A stretch of 10,572 nucleotides of DNA from contig CAMJAZ010000028.1 in the NCBI GenBank assembly GCA_946403735.1, forward strand, positions 1 through 10,572, read 5' to 3'. Made by a program: the position numbers and the translations under genes. Of the stretch, positions 1-6,076 are shown piece after piece (the first letter of the stretch is position 1; the number at the start of each line of letters is the position of its first letter). The notes below the pieces were generated by a model that was not told the origin of the DNA, ran no database searches, and was given only the letters and a program-made list of their open reading frames with translations. This DNA is from an uncultured Selenomonadales bacterium. GTDB lineage: Bacteria > Bacillota > Negativicutes > Selenomonadales > Selenomonadaceae.

Positions 1-336
1 ATCGGGCAGAATCATCGCGCCTGACGTTGTAATTGTGCCAATGCGAATTGACCCTTTTGAGCCAGTACCTATTTCCGTAATTTCGCGTACAGTACCGTCA
101 ACCATACCGAGAATGTTTTCAACGCGATCGTAAAGTACGCGCCCTGCCTCCGTCAATCTGATTCGCCTTGACCCGCGTTCAAAAAGTTTAACTTCCAACT
201 TTTCCTCAAGACGTTTCATCTGACGACTAAGCGCGGGTTGTGCAATGCCAAGACGTTGTGCTGCGTGACTTATATTCCCCTCCTCAACAATCGCGAAGAA
301 GGCACGCATATCTTTAAGCCCCATATTCTGTTCCAT
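1..336 (-). CDS. LysR-family transcriptional regulator, N-terminal part (cut by window edge)
   Basis: Reading the minus strand from the ATG at 336 gives 112 codons without a stop up to the window edge. Residues 5-65 form a classic LysR winged helix-turn-helix: the stretch around ISHAAQRLGIAQPALSRQ is the recognition region, followed by LEEKLEVKLFERGSRRIRLTEAG. The last residues seen (GSIRIGTITTSGA) are the first strand of the effector-binding domain, which lies outside the window. The start is supported by AAGGAGAG at 354-347, 10 nt upstream, and by a near-consensus promoter. A second Met at codon 5 has no better ribosome site. It is divergent from the flippase gene, but a regulatory link is only a guess. 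The family assignment is secure; the target and ligand are unknown. Confidence 0.93.
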   Translation of the reverse strand, partial: MEQNMGLKDMRAFFAIVEEGNISHAAQRLGIAQPALSRQMKRLEEKLEVKLFERGSRRIRLTEAGRVLYDRVENILGMVDGTVREITEIGTGSKGSIRIGTITTSGAMILPD

Positions 337-392
337 AAAAAATAATCTCTCCTTATTAAATTTCACTGCATCTGCCTTCAAATTTTTGGTGA

Positions 393-421
393 ATTATACA
401 ACATTTTAAATAGCATTGCAA
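393..421 (-). promoter_or_regulatory. Promoter of the partial LysR gene
   Basis: Read on the minus strand: -35 TTGCAA (421-416), a 17-bp spacer, then -10 TATAAT (398-393). The predicted start of transcription is near 386, which leaves a leader of about 50 nt before the ATG at 336. This is the closest match to the sigma-70/sigma-A consensus in the window. Confidence 0.7.
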
Positions 422-475
422 AGTAATATAAAAAACAAATTGAGAAGTAAAGTTGCCGAAGTAAAAAAAATTTTC

Positions 476-504
476 TATTCAACGTCAAATTAAAATGCTA
501 TAAT
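476..504 (+). promoter_or_regulatory. Extended -10 promoter of the flippase gene
   Basis: TGCTATAAT at 496-504 is a perfect extended -10 element. The -35 region is poor (TATTCA at 476-481 with a 17-bp spacer), as is common for extended -10 promoters. Transcription would begin near 511, so the leader before the GTG at 520 is only about 9 nt, or about 21 nt if the TTG at 532 is the real start. Confidence 0.6.
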
Positions 505-519
505 CATTTTAAAAGGACG

Positions 520-2169
520 GTGGAAAATTTTTTGACTGAAATAAACTCAAAGACGCAAACTAAAGGCGAAAAATTTTTGCGAGGAACTTTTATTTTGACG
601 ATAGCAAGTTTTGTCGTAAAAGTAATTGGTTCATTAAATTGGATTTTCGTATCGCGAATTTTGGGCGGCGAAGGTATCGGGCTGTACCAAATGGCATTTC
701 CTATATATTTTTTCGCAATAACTGTTTCGCAGGCGGGAATACCAATCGCAATTTCGATAATAACTGCCGAGCGCGTCGCCTTGAAAGATATTTTTGGAGC
801 GCGGCGCGTCTTCAAAATTTCAATGGCGTTAATGTTCGTGACTGGCGTATTTTTTTCATTGCTAACTTACTGTTCGGCAAGCTGGCTGATTGATTTACAT
901 TTAATCCGTGACGAACGCGCCTATATGTCAGTCGTCGCACTTTCTCCTACAGTTTTTTTCGTAACATTTTTAGCGGCGTCACGCGGTTACTTGCAAGGCT
1001 GGCAACGTATGACACCGACGGCAGTCAGTCAGATTGTCGAACAAATTTTTCGCGTCGTAACGATGATTGTATTAGCCGATTTACTTTTGCCATGGGGTCT
1101 TGATTACGCGGCGGCTGGTGCAAGTTTAGGCGCATTAGCTGGCGCAGTTACAGGCTTAATCGTTTTAATTTACTTCCACATAAAATTAAATCGTGACATT
1201 GAAAAAAATTTCGCCGCAGACTTAGCGCCAACTCCGCAGTCGCAAAGCGAATCAACATTTTCAATCATAAAGCGAATGTTCAAGTTAGCGTTACCAGTTA
1301 GCGCGGCGTCGATAATGTTGCCCGTCGTGTCTAACTTAGATTTAATGATAGTTCCGCAGAGATTGGAAGTTGCAGGCTATTCAGTACGGCAAGCAACAGA
1401 ACTTTTCGGCTACTTAAACGGAATGGCAGTACCGCTTGTCAACTTGGCAACGATTTTAACGGCGTCTTTGGCAGTGTCAATCGTCCCTGCAATTTCAGAA
1501 TCAAGAGCATTGAAAGATACTGCGCGGATTTTTCGCCAGACGGCGGCGGCAGTTAGAATTTCAAACTTTGTATGTTTCCCAGCCTTCGTAATAGTATTTT
1601 TCTTAGCAACGCCAATTTCATCACTGATTTACAACGCGCCGGGCGCAGGTCCAGCGGTAATGATTTCTGCCGTATCAATAATTTTGTTGGGACTTCATCA
1701 AGTTTCAACAGGCGTATTGCAAGGACTCGGACATACAACAATCCCAATGGTAAATATGATTTTAGCGGCGATAGCTAAAGTTATTTTGAATTGGACTTTA
1801 ACGGCAATGCCAGCATTCGGAATTATGGGCGCGGCGTGGGCAACGGCGGCTGATATGGGCGTCGCGGCATTCATCAATTTGTATTTCATCTACAAATACA
1901 TCGGCTATAAAATTGAGTTGGGACAACTGATAAAGACGATTGGCGCGGCGGCAATTATGGCAGGTGCAGTCAAACTTTTCTACAACTTCACAATAGCTGA
2001 ATTTAATAGCGGCGCTTTCTCAACATTCGGCGCAGTATTTTTTGGCGGAATAGTTTATATTGCGGCAATAGCTTTACTTGGCGGACTGCTTAAAGAAGAT
2101 ATGGAACGCATCCCAATGCTTGGCAAGTACGGCGTGAAAATCTTTCAGCGGCTCGGCATTTTCAAATAA
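520..2169 (+). CDS. SpoVB/YtgP (MurJ-like) polysaccharide flippase, MOP superfamily
   Basis: This 549-residue, strongly hydrophobic protein has the many-helix layout of MOP-superfamily exporters (about 14 membrane segments expected; usual length 500-550). Hallmarks of the SpoVB/YtgP branch are visible: RILGGEGIGLYQMAFPIY (46-63), QAGIPIAIS (71-79), and SRGYLQG plus MTPTAVSQIVEQIFRV (154-179). B. subtilis YtgP acts as a lipid II flippase, while other members move polysaccharide-linked undecaprenyl lipids across the inner membrane, so the substrate here is open. The start is uncertain. The GTG at 520 has AAGGA only 2 nt upstream, which is too close. The TTG at 532 (protein beginning MTEINSKTQ) sits 9 nt after GGTG at 519-522 and fits the short transcript better. 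It is monocistronic and converges on the hydrolase gene. Canonical Gram-negative MurJ looks different, so this is a Gram-positive-type flippase in a diderm. Confidence 0.9.
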   Translation: MENFLTEINSKTQTKGEKFLRGTFILTIASFVVKVIGSLNWIFVSRILGGEGIGLYQMAFPIYFFAITVSQAGIPIAISIITAERVALKDIFGARRVFKISMALMFVTGVFFSLLTYCSASWLIDLHLIRDERAYMSVVALSPTVFFVTFLAASRGYLQGWQRMTPTAVSQIVEQIFRVVTMIVLADLLLPWGLDYAAAGASLGALAGAVTGLIVLIYFHIKLNRDIEKNFAADLAPTPQSQSESTFSIIKRMFKLALPVSAASIMLPVVSNLDLMIVPQRLEVAGYSVRQATELFGYLNGMAVPLVNLATILTASLAVSIVPAISESRALKDTARIFRQTAAAVRISNFVCFPAFVIVFFLATPISSLIYNAPGAGPAVMISAVSIILLGLHQVSTGVLQGLGHTTIPMVNMILAAIAKVILNWTLTAMPAFGIMGAAWATAADMGVAAFINLYFIYKYIGYKIELGQLIKTIGAAAIMAGAVKLFYNFTIAEFNSGAFSTFGAVFFGGIVYIAAIALLGGLLKEDMERIPMLGKYGVKIFQRLGIFK

Positions 2170-2240
2170 AAATTTTTTGAAAGACTTAGGAAGTGTTGAA
2201 TAATTATTTTTTTATAAACTACTTTTATTTTGGCGCAAAT

Positions 2241-2318
2241 TTAGTTAGTAGGGGGTAGTTAGTAGTTAGTAGGTTTCATTCCTCATTACGAATTACGCAT
2301 TCCTAATTCCTAATTATT
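2241..2318. repeat. Degenerate heptamer-repeat element (TAGTTAG arm plus CATTACG arm)
   Basis: Positions 2241-2273 are built from TAGTTAG units (TAGTTAG-TAGG-GGG-TAGTTAG-TAGTTAG-TAGG). After a short AT-rich link, 2284-2318 is five consecutive 7-mers: CATTACG, AATTACG, CATTCCT, AATTCCT, AATTATT. The second arm read on the other strand (AATTAGG units) resembles the first arm, so the two arms can pair imperfectly. A relative of this element lies at 7255-7324. Intergenic position and decay suggest a non-coding repeat; its origin is unknown. Confidence 0.7.
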
Positions 2319-2321
2319 CAG

Positions 2322-2360
2322 CCAGGCGCTGGGATATGCCGCTAAGTTCCTTAGTTTTTT
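2322..2360 (+). terminator. Weak candidate terminator for the flippase gene
   Basis: Two small hairpins lie here: CCAG-GCG-CTGG (2322-2332) and CTAAG-TTC-CTTAG (2342-2354), the second followed directly by TTTTTT (2355-2360). The stems are only 4-5 bp, so the call is weak. No better plus-strand terminator is seen in the 170 bp after the flippase stop at 2169. The rest of the 2170-2444 gap is AT-rich with no gene that I can support. Confidence 0.3.
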
Positions 2361-2379
2361 AGCTTTGAATTATTGCGTA

Positions 2380-2416
2380 AAAAAAATTAGCTCCTACGAA
2401 AAATTTTGTAGGAGCT
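2380..2416 (-). terminator. Rho-independent terminator of the alpha/beta hydrolase gene (possibly bidirectional)
   Basis: AGCTCCTAC (2389-2397) pairs perfectly with GTAGGAGCT (2408-2416), a 9-bp stem whose AT-rich loop can add further pairs. On the minus strand the stem is followed by AA and a long T run (complement of 2378-2386), a strong terminator 29 nt after the hydrolase stop. On the plus strand only TTT follows, so any action on the convergent flippase transcript would be weaker. Confidence 0.85.
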
Positions 2417-2444
2417 TTTAAAATTTAAATGAGTTGGAAAAATG

Positions 2445-3611
2445 TTAAGCTTTCAAATTTTTATCAAAGAATTCAACTAAGCGCTTGAACGGAATTTTAT
2501 CCATTTGGTCGTATAAATCAACGTGCGTTGCGCCAGGTACGACAATTTCTTCTTTAGGACCTTTTATCTTAGCGTAGACGTTATCTGAAAAGTATTTTGA
2601 ATGCGCCTTGTCGCCAGTGATTAAAAGTACAGGAGTATTTCCCAATTCGTCAATATTATCCATTAAGTTGAAGTCGAAAAATCCGTAAGGCGTCGTTGAA
2701 TCCCACGCGGAACTGTTTGAGTTAATGGCGCGGGGATGATAAGCGCGTCCGACGTAGTAGTTATAAAAATCTTTAATAACAACGTTAGCATCTGCAGGCA
2801 ATTTGTCAGGGAACATTAAATCAAAAGTTTCAATATTGCCGTTAGCGTCAACGCCTAATTCGTGAGCGCCGCGAATTGATTTACCAGTTTTCGCCTCTTC
2901 GTCACGCATTGCCGCCAAATGTTTTTTAACCGTTTCACGTTGAGCCGTCGTGTAGTAAGCGCCATTGTAATGATCGCTAATACTTTCGCTCATGTCATAC
3001 ATTGCGGACGTTGCAACTGCTTTAATGCGCGAATCGCTACCAGTTGCAGTTATCGCCATGCCAGAAAGTCCGCAAATTCCAATAGCGCCAACTTGTTCGG
3101 GATTGACAAATTTTAAATTCGTTACGAAGTCAACAGCCGCGTGATAATCTTCGGTAAAAATTTCAGGCGACCCCATATTACGACGAACGCCGCTACTTTC
3201 ACCCGTCATTGAAGGATCGAAAGCTAAGGCAACGTAACCATTTTTAGCCATTTCCTGCGCGTACAATCCAGACGCTTGTTCTTTCACAGCGCCGAAAGGT
3301 CCAGCAATTACGACGGCTTTATATTTTTTATTGGCGTCAAAATTTTTCGGCAAGTACAAATGCCCAGCAACTTCAAAGCCGTAGCGATTTTGAAAGTGAA
3401 CATTTTTTACGGTGATTGATTTGTCGACGTTGAAAACGCGCGTGTCATCGGTAAGTTCGCTTATTGACGAATTTTTCATCTGCGATGCCGCCGCCAAAGT
3501 TCCAGCCGATACAGCCGCATAAGCTGTACTTTCATTGCCTCCAAAAATAAAACTTCCTGCCAGTAATGCCGCTACCATAAACGCAGTTTTTTTCTTGCTA
3601 AAAAATTTCAT
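2445..3611 (-). CDS. Exported alpha/beta hydrolase, dienelactone-hydrolase/YcjY-like
   Basis: The 388-residue product begins with a typical signal peptide: KKK at 6-8, a hydrophobic core at about 10-24, and likely cleavage near AYA-A around residue 32. It should therefore act outside the cytoplasmic membrane. The mature part is an alpha/beta hydrolase fold: VVIAGPFGAVKEQ (100-112) is the oxyanion-loop region, GYVALAFDPSMTGES (125-139) a core strand, GICGLSGMA (178-186) the nucleophile elbow, ITGDKAHS (331-338) the acid region and PGATHVDLYD (359-368) the histidine loop. The likely triad is Cys180, Asp334, His363. The Cys follows GxCxxxG as in dienelactone-hydrolase-like proteins, though Ser183 nearby could confuse the assignment. 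The substrate is unknown; an ester or lactone is the default guess. AAGGGGAG (3627-3620) supports the ATG. It is divergent from a LysR gene that probably controls it. Confidence 0.88.
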   Translation of the reverse strand: MKFFSKKKTAFMVAALLAGSFIFGGNESTAYAAVSAGTLAAASQMKNSSISELTDDTRVFNVDKSITVKNVHFQNRYGFEVAGHLYLPKNFDANKKYKAVVIAGPFGAVKEQASGLYAQEMAKNGYVALAFDPSMTGESSGVRRNMGSPEIFTEDYHAAVDFVTNLKFVNPEQVGAIGICGLSGMAITATGSDSRIKAVATSAMYDMSESISDHYNGAYYTTAQRETVKKHLAAMRDEEAKTGKSIRGAHELGVDANGNIETFDLMFPDKLPADANVVIKDFYNYYVGRAYHPRAINSNSSAWDSTTPYGFFDFNLMDNIDELGNTPVLLITGDKAHSKYFSDNVYAKIKGPKEEIVVPGATHVDLYDQMDKIPFKRLVEFFDKNLKA

Positions 3612-3653
3612 TTTTCCAACTCCCCTTCAATCACGAAGTCTTTAATTTTTTTT

Positions 3654-3682
3654 ATGATAGCACGGAAAATTTTTAATAACAA
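3654..3682 (-). promoter_or_regulatory. Promoter of the alpha/beta hydrolase gene
   Basis: Read on the minus strand: -35 TTGTTA (3682-3677), a 17-bp spacer ending in TGC, and -10 TATCAT (3659-3654), giving an extended -10 of the form TGCTATCAT. Transcription would begin near 3647, about 36 nt before the ATG at 3611. A short palindrome, ATGA-AGAA-TCAT (3696-3707), lies just upstream of the -35 box, where an activating LysR protein would be expected to bind. Confidence 0.65.
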
Positions 3683-3709
3683 ATACATATATCGAATGAA
3701 GAATCATAA

Positions 3710-3746
3710 TTGAAACGCATAAAAATTTTTGATAACATTTGCGTTT
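3710..3746 (+). promoter_or_regulatory. lysR promoter with overlapping 7-bp inverted repeat (candidate operator)
   Basis: The plus-strand promoter reads -35 TTGAAA (3710-3715), 17-bp spacer, -10 TAACAT (3733-3738; 4 of 6 consensus bases). A perfect inverted repeat, AAACGCA (3713-3719) and TGCGTTT (3740-3746) with 20 bp between, brackets the spacer and -10 and ends one base before the ribosome binding site AGGTGA (3747-3752). Its place suits LysR autorepression. The 20-bp spacing is longer than the classic T-N11-A box, so the operator call is tentative. Confidence 0.5.
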
Positions 3747-3757
3747 AGGTGAAGAAA

Positions 3758-4636
3758 ATGGAATTTCGATTGCTGAAATATTTTTTGGCGGTTGCACGAA
3801 CTGAAAATATTTCACGGGCAGCGGCAGAATTAAATATTTCTCAACCAGCTTTATCACGTCAGCTTATGGATTTTGAAGATGAACTTGGCGTAAAACTTTT
3901 TTTCAGAAATAAACGCCGCACCACTTTAACGGAGGCAGGCTACCTTCTTAAAAGACGCGCTGAAGAAATTAACGCATTGATTGACAAAACTCTAGATGAA
4001 ATTTCAAATTCGCGCGAAGGTGTCAGCGGCAACGTAAGAATCGGTTGCGGTGAAACGGCGGGTATGCAAATTATTGCTCGTGCAATTCGTGAACTTACGG
4101 CGGAATTTCCAATGATTCATTGCCACTTGCACAGTATGGATTATAACGGCGTCAAGGAAGGTTTAGACAAAGGCATTTTAGATTTTGGCGTATTGATTCA
4201 GCCAGCGCCGCCGAAAAATTATTCGTACATTGAAATTTCACACAAAGATATTTGGGGCGTGATAATGCGAAAAGATAGCCCGCTTGCCACGCTTGATAAA
4301 ATTTGCGCCGCCGATTTGGACGGACTGCCTTTAATCATTTCGCAACAGGCGCTAGGCAAAAAGGAACTTGAAAATTGGTTCGGCAAAGATTCAAACGCGC
4401 TTAACGTCGTTGCAACGTACACGCTGATTTATAATGCGTCACTTATGGCAGAAGAAGGCATCGGCTACGTTTTATCGCTCGACAAATTGCTAAACCTTAC
4501 TGAAAATTCTTTGCTAACTTTTAAGCCACTTTCGCCGCCGAATATCTTTAAAAATTTTTTTGTATGGAAAAAGAATCAAATATTTTCTCATGCCGCGTCA
4601 CTTTTGCGCGAAAAAGTTGAGGAACTTTCAAATTAA
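3758..4636 (+). CDS. LysR-family transcriptional regulator
   Basis: This is a complete LysR protein of 292 residues, the usual family length. The N-terminal winged helix-turn-helix covers about residues 2-62, with ISRAAAELNISQPALSRQ as the helix-turn-helix and LGVKLFFRNKRRTTLTEAG as the wing. The effector-binding domain starts near VSGNVRIGCGETAGMQ, and the rest is a periplasmic-binding-protein-like fold. I chose the ATG at 3758 over the GTG at 3749 because AGGTGA (3747-3752) lies 5 nt before it and overlaps the GTG codon. The gene is divergent from the exported hydrolase, the classic layout for a LysR regulator and its target, so hydrolase control and autoregulation are the likely roles (inference). 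Its inducer cannot be told from sequence. No clear terminator lies between its stop and cobK, so some read-through into the next operon is possible. Confidence 0.95.
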   Translation: MEFRLLKYFLAVARTENISRAAAELNISQPALSRQLMDFEDELGVKLFFRNKRRTTLTEAGYLLKRRAEEINALIDKTLDEISNSREGVSGNVRIGCGETAGMQIIARAIRELTAEFPMIHCHLHSMDYNGVKEGLDKGILDFGVLIQPAPPKNYSYIEISHKDIWGVIMRKDSPLATLDKICAADLDGLPLIISQQALGKKELENWFGKDSNALNVVATYTLIYNASLMAEEGIGYVLSLDKLLNLTENSLLTFKPLSPPNIFKNFFVWKKNQIFSHAASLLREKVEELSN

Positions 4637-4671
4637 ATTTGTCACGGAATATTTATCATCCAATTACTTTT

Positions 4672-4702
4672 TTGTGGAAAATTTTTTGAACAATGTTATA
4701 AT
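4672..4702 (+). promoter_or_regulatory. Extended -10 promoter heading the cobK-ostA-ligase operon
   Basis: TGTTATAAT at 4694-4702 is a consensus extended -10. A weak -35, TTGTGG (4672-4677), stands 19 bp upstream. Predicted initiation near 4709 leaves a leader of about 10 nt before the cobK ATG at 4719, just enough to carry GGTGAT (4710-4715). No riboswitch-sized leader fits between this promoter and the gene, so a cobalamin riboswitch is not present here. Confidence 0.6.
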
Positions 4703-4718
4703 CATTGCTGGTGATTGA

Positions 4719-5486
4719 ATGAAAATTTTTTTAATAGCAGGTACTGAAGATGGGCGCAAGCTTGCCGAATTTTTATCGCGGCACGGACATTTAGTCACGG
4801 CGTCTGTTGTCAGTGAGTACGGCAAGAAAATTCTTGAACAGTACGAAAAAATTTTAATCAGCGATAAAAAGTTGGACGAAGATGAATTGACTGAAAATCT
4901 GCGCGGGAATTTTGACATACTTGTTGACGCCAGCCACCCTTACGCCGTCAACGTTTCGCAAAATTCCATTGCGGCTTGTCGACGCGCTGAAATTCCGTAC
5001 ATACGATTTGAACGCGCTGAAGTTGAAGTCGACGCCGAAAATATTTTTAAAGTCGACAGCTACGAATCTGCGGCAGTCAAGGCGGCTGAACTCGGCAAAA
5101 ATATTTTCATCACGACTGGCAGTCGCAACTTGAAAAAATTTATTTACGCGCCTGCATTGAAAGATTGTAATTTGTCTGTTAGAATTCTCCCTACGGTTGA
5201 AGTTCTGCACGAATGTGAAAGCTATGGTTTGACGCCTAAAAATATTATCGCAATGCAAGGACCTTTCAGCACGGAATTAAACGTTGAGACTTTCAAGCAT
5301 TGCCGCGCAGAAGTCATCGTCACGAAGAATAGCGGTAAAATTGGCGGCGCTGATACAAAACTTGCCGCTGCGAAAATTTTAAATCTGCCAGTCGTAATGA
5401 TTGAACGTCCAAAAATTTTTTATCCCAACGTCGCCTTTGATTTTGAAGGAATTTTAAATTTTATTGAAAGTAAGGAAGTGCGCTAA
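4719..5486 (+). CDS. cobK: Precorrin-6A / cobalt-precorrin-6A reductase
   Basis: The 255-residue product matches the CobK/CbiJ family in length and motifs: IAGTEDGRKLA (6-16) at the nucleotide-binding start, DASHPYA (70-76), ITTGSRNL (131-138), MQGPFS (179-184), VTKNSG with GG and DTK (201-214) and IERP (228-231). The enzyme reduces one double bond of the precorrin-6A macrocycle with NADPH in the cytoplasm, a mid-pathway step of cobalamin ring synthesis; in anaerobes the substrate is the cobalt form (CbiJ). The start is supported by GGTGAT 3 nt upstream. It is the first gene of a tight run and lies 1 nt from the OstA-like gene. None of its usual cob/cbi partners are in the window, which is odd. 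The family call is firm; whether the cobalt or metal-free form is used is inferred. Confidence 0.95.
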   Translation: MKIFLIAGTEDGRKLAEFLSRHGHLVTASVVSEYGKKILEQYEKILISDKKLDEDELTENLRGNFDILVDASHPYAVNVSQNSIAACRRAEIPYIRFERAEVEVDAENIFKVDSYESAAVKAAELGKNIFITTGSRNLKKFIYAPALKDCNLSVRILPTVEVLHECESYGLTPKNIIAMQGPFSTELNVETFKHCRAEVIVTKNSGKIGGADTKLAAAKILNLPVVMIERPKIFYPNVAFDFEGILNFIESKEVR

Positions 5487-5487
5487 A

Positions 5488-6066
5488 GTGAGAGTTTTAA
5501 AAATTTTATTTGCAGTATTTATTTTACTGATGATTCCCGCGAAAAGTTTTGCCGATATGCCAGAAATTACAGCTGGTCAAACTTACTTCGACATTATGAA
5601 GGGTCATTACGTATTGAAAGACAACGTCCGCGTCGTAATGAACAATCACGGCTTGAAGGCTACTGTTACGGCGAATGAAGCCCGCGTCAATGTCGTTTCG
5701 CAAAAATGCTGGGCGCTTGGCTCTGTCGCATTTGATCATAAAGATTATAACTTGAAATGCGAAAATGCCTACTTGCAATGGGAAACAAAGACGGCTGACC
5801 TTGTCGGCGGAATTGATTTTAAAGGCAGGGACAGTGTCGCAGTTACGTCTGACACGGCAACTTTCAACTGGGAAACAAAAGAGGCTGACTTTTACGGCGA
5901 TGTCAAAATAAATGCTGAAAAAGATTTGGAATTTGCCGAAGGTCTCAAGCTGCAAAAAAATAAACGTTATGCTCACGTACGTTACAACGTCACGGAAAAT
6001 AAAATTTTGCAACTTGATGAAAAGTTTGACGTTCCGCAAATTGAAATTCCCGATCCCGACAAATGA
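5488..6066 (+). CDS. OstA/LptA-like periplasmic protein
   Basis: From the GTG at 5488 the product has 192 residues and an N-terminal signal peptide (MRVLKIL, hydrophobic 5-17, cleavage likely after AKSFA at 22). The rest is built of short beta strands with GxV/GxI turns of the kind found in the OstA/LptA/LptC jelly roll: GHYVLKDNVRVV, ALGSVAF, LVGGIDFKG, FYGDVKI. LptA-type proteins bind lipid A and bridge the periplasm during LPS export. Two copies of WETKxAD (98-104 and 128-134) reflect the strand repeat. A GTG at 5464, inside cobK, is in frame but would put a charged tail before the signal peptide; AAGGA at 5472-5476 supports 5488. The gene follows cobK by 1 nt and precedes two ligase-like genes. 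No lptB, lptC or lptF is visible, so I call it LptA-like rather than LptA. Confidence 0.82.
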   Translation: MRVLKILFAVFILLMIPAKSFADMPEITAGQTYFDIMKGHYVLKDNVRVVMNNHGLKATVTANEARVNVVSQKCWALGSVAFDHKDYNLKCENAYLQWETKTADLVGGIDFKGRDSVAVTSDTATFNWETKEADFYGDVKINAEKDLEFAEGLKLQKNKRYAHVRYNVTENKILQLDEKFDVPQIEIPDPDK

Positions 6067-6076
6067 TAGGTGACAT

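Noticed and set aside
504..815. Minus-strand open frame of 103 codons overlapping the flippase start and promoter
   Set aside because: It is antisense to the flippase N-terminus, low in complexity, and would run through the promoter; no ribosome site.
2241..2318. CRISPR array
   Set aside because: The units are 7 bp with no spacers of regular length between longer repeats, so this is a short tandem repeat, not CRISPR.
2170..2444. Small RNA or gene remnant in the convergent gap
   Set aside because: One frame at about 2313-2363 reads SARRWDMPLSSLVF before a stop, but it is too short, has no start and has no recognisable family. No promoter points to an RNA gene.
4637..4718. Possible cobalamin riboswitch ahead of cobK
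   Set aside because: The gap is 82 bp and the predicted transcript start is only about 10 nt before the ATG; a cobalamin riboswitch needs a leader of roughly 200 nt and a B12-box, neither of which is seen.
4854..5258. Minus-strand open frame of 134 codons opposite cobK
   Set aside because: It is fully inside cobK, whose motifs are unmistakable; no promoter or ribosome site supports it.
5464..5487. Upstream GTG start for the OstA-like protein inside cobK
   Set aside because: It would add eight residues (MKVRKCAK) in front of a complete signal peptide, and AAGGA at 5472-5476 lies downstream of it and serves the GTG at 5488.
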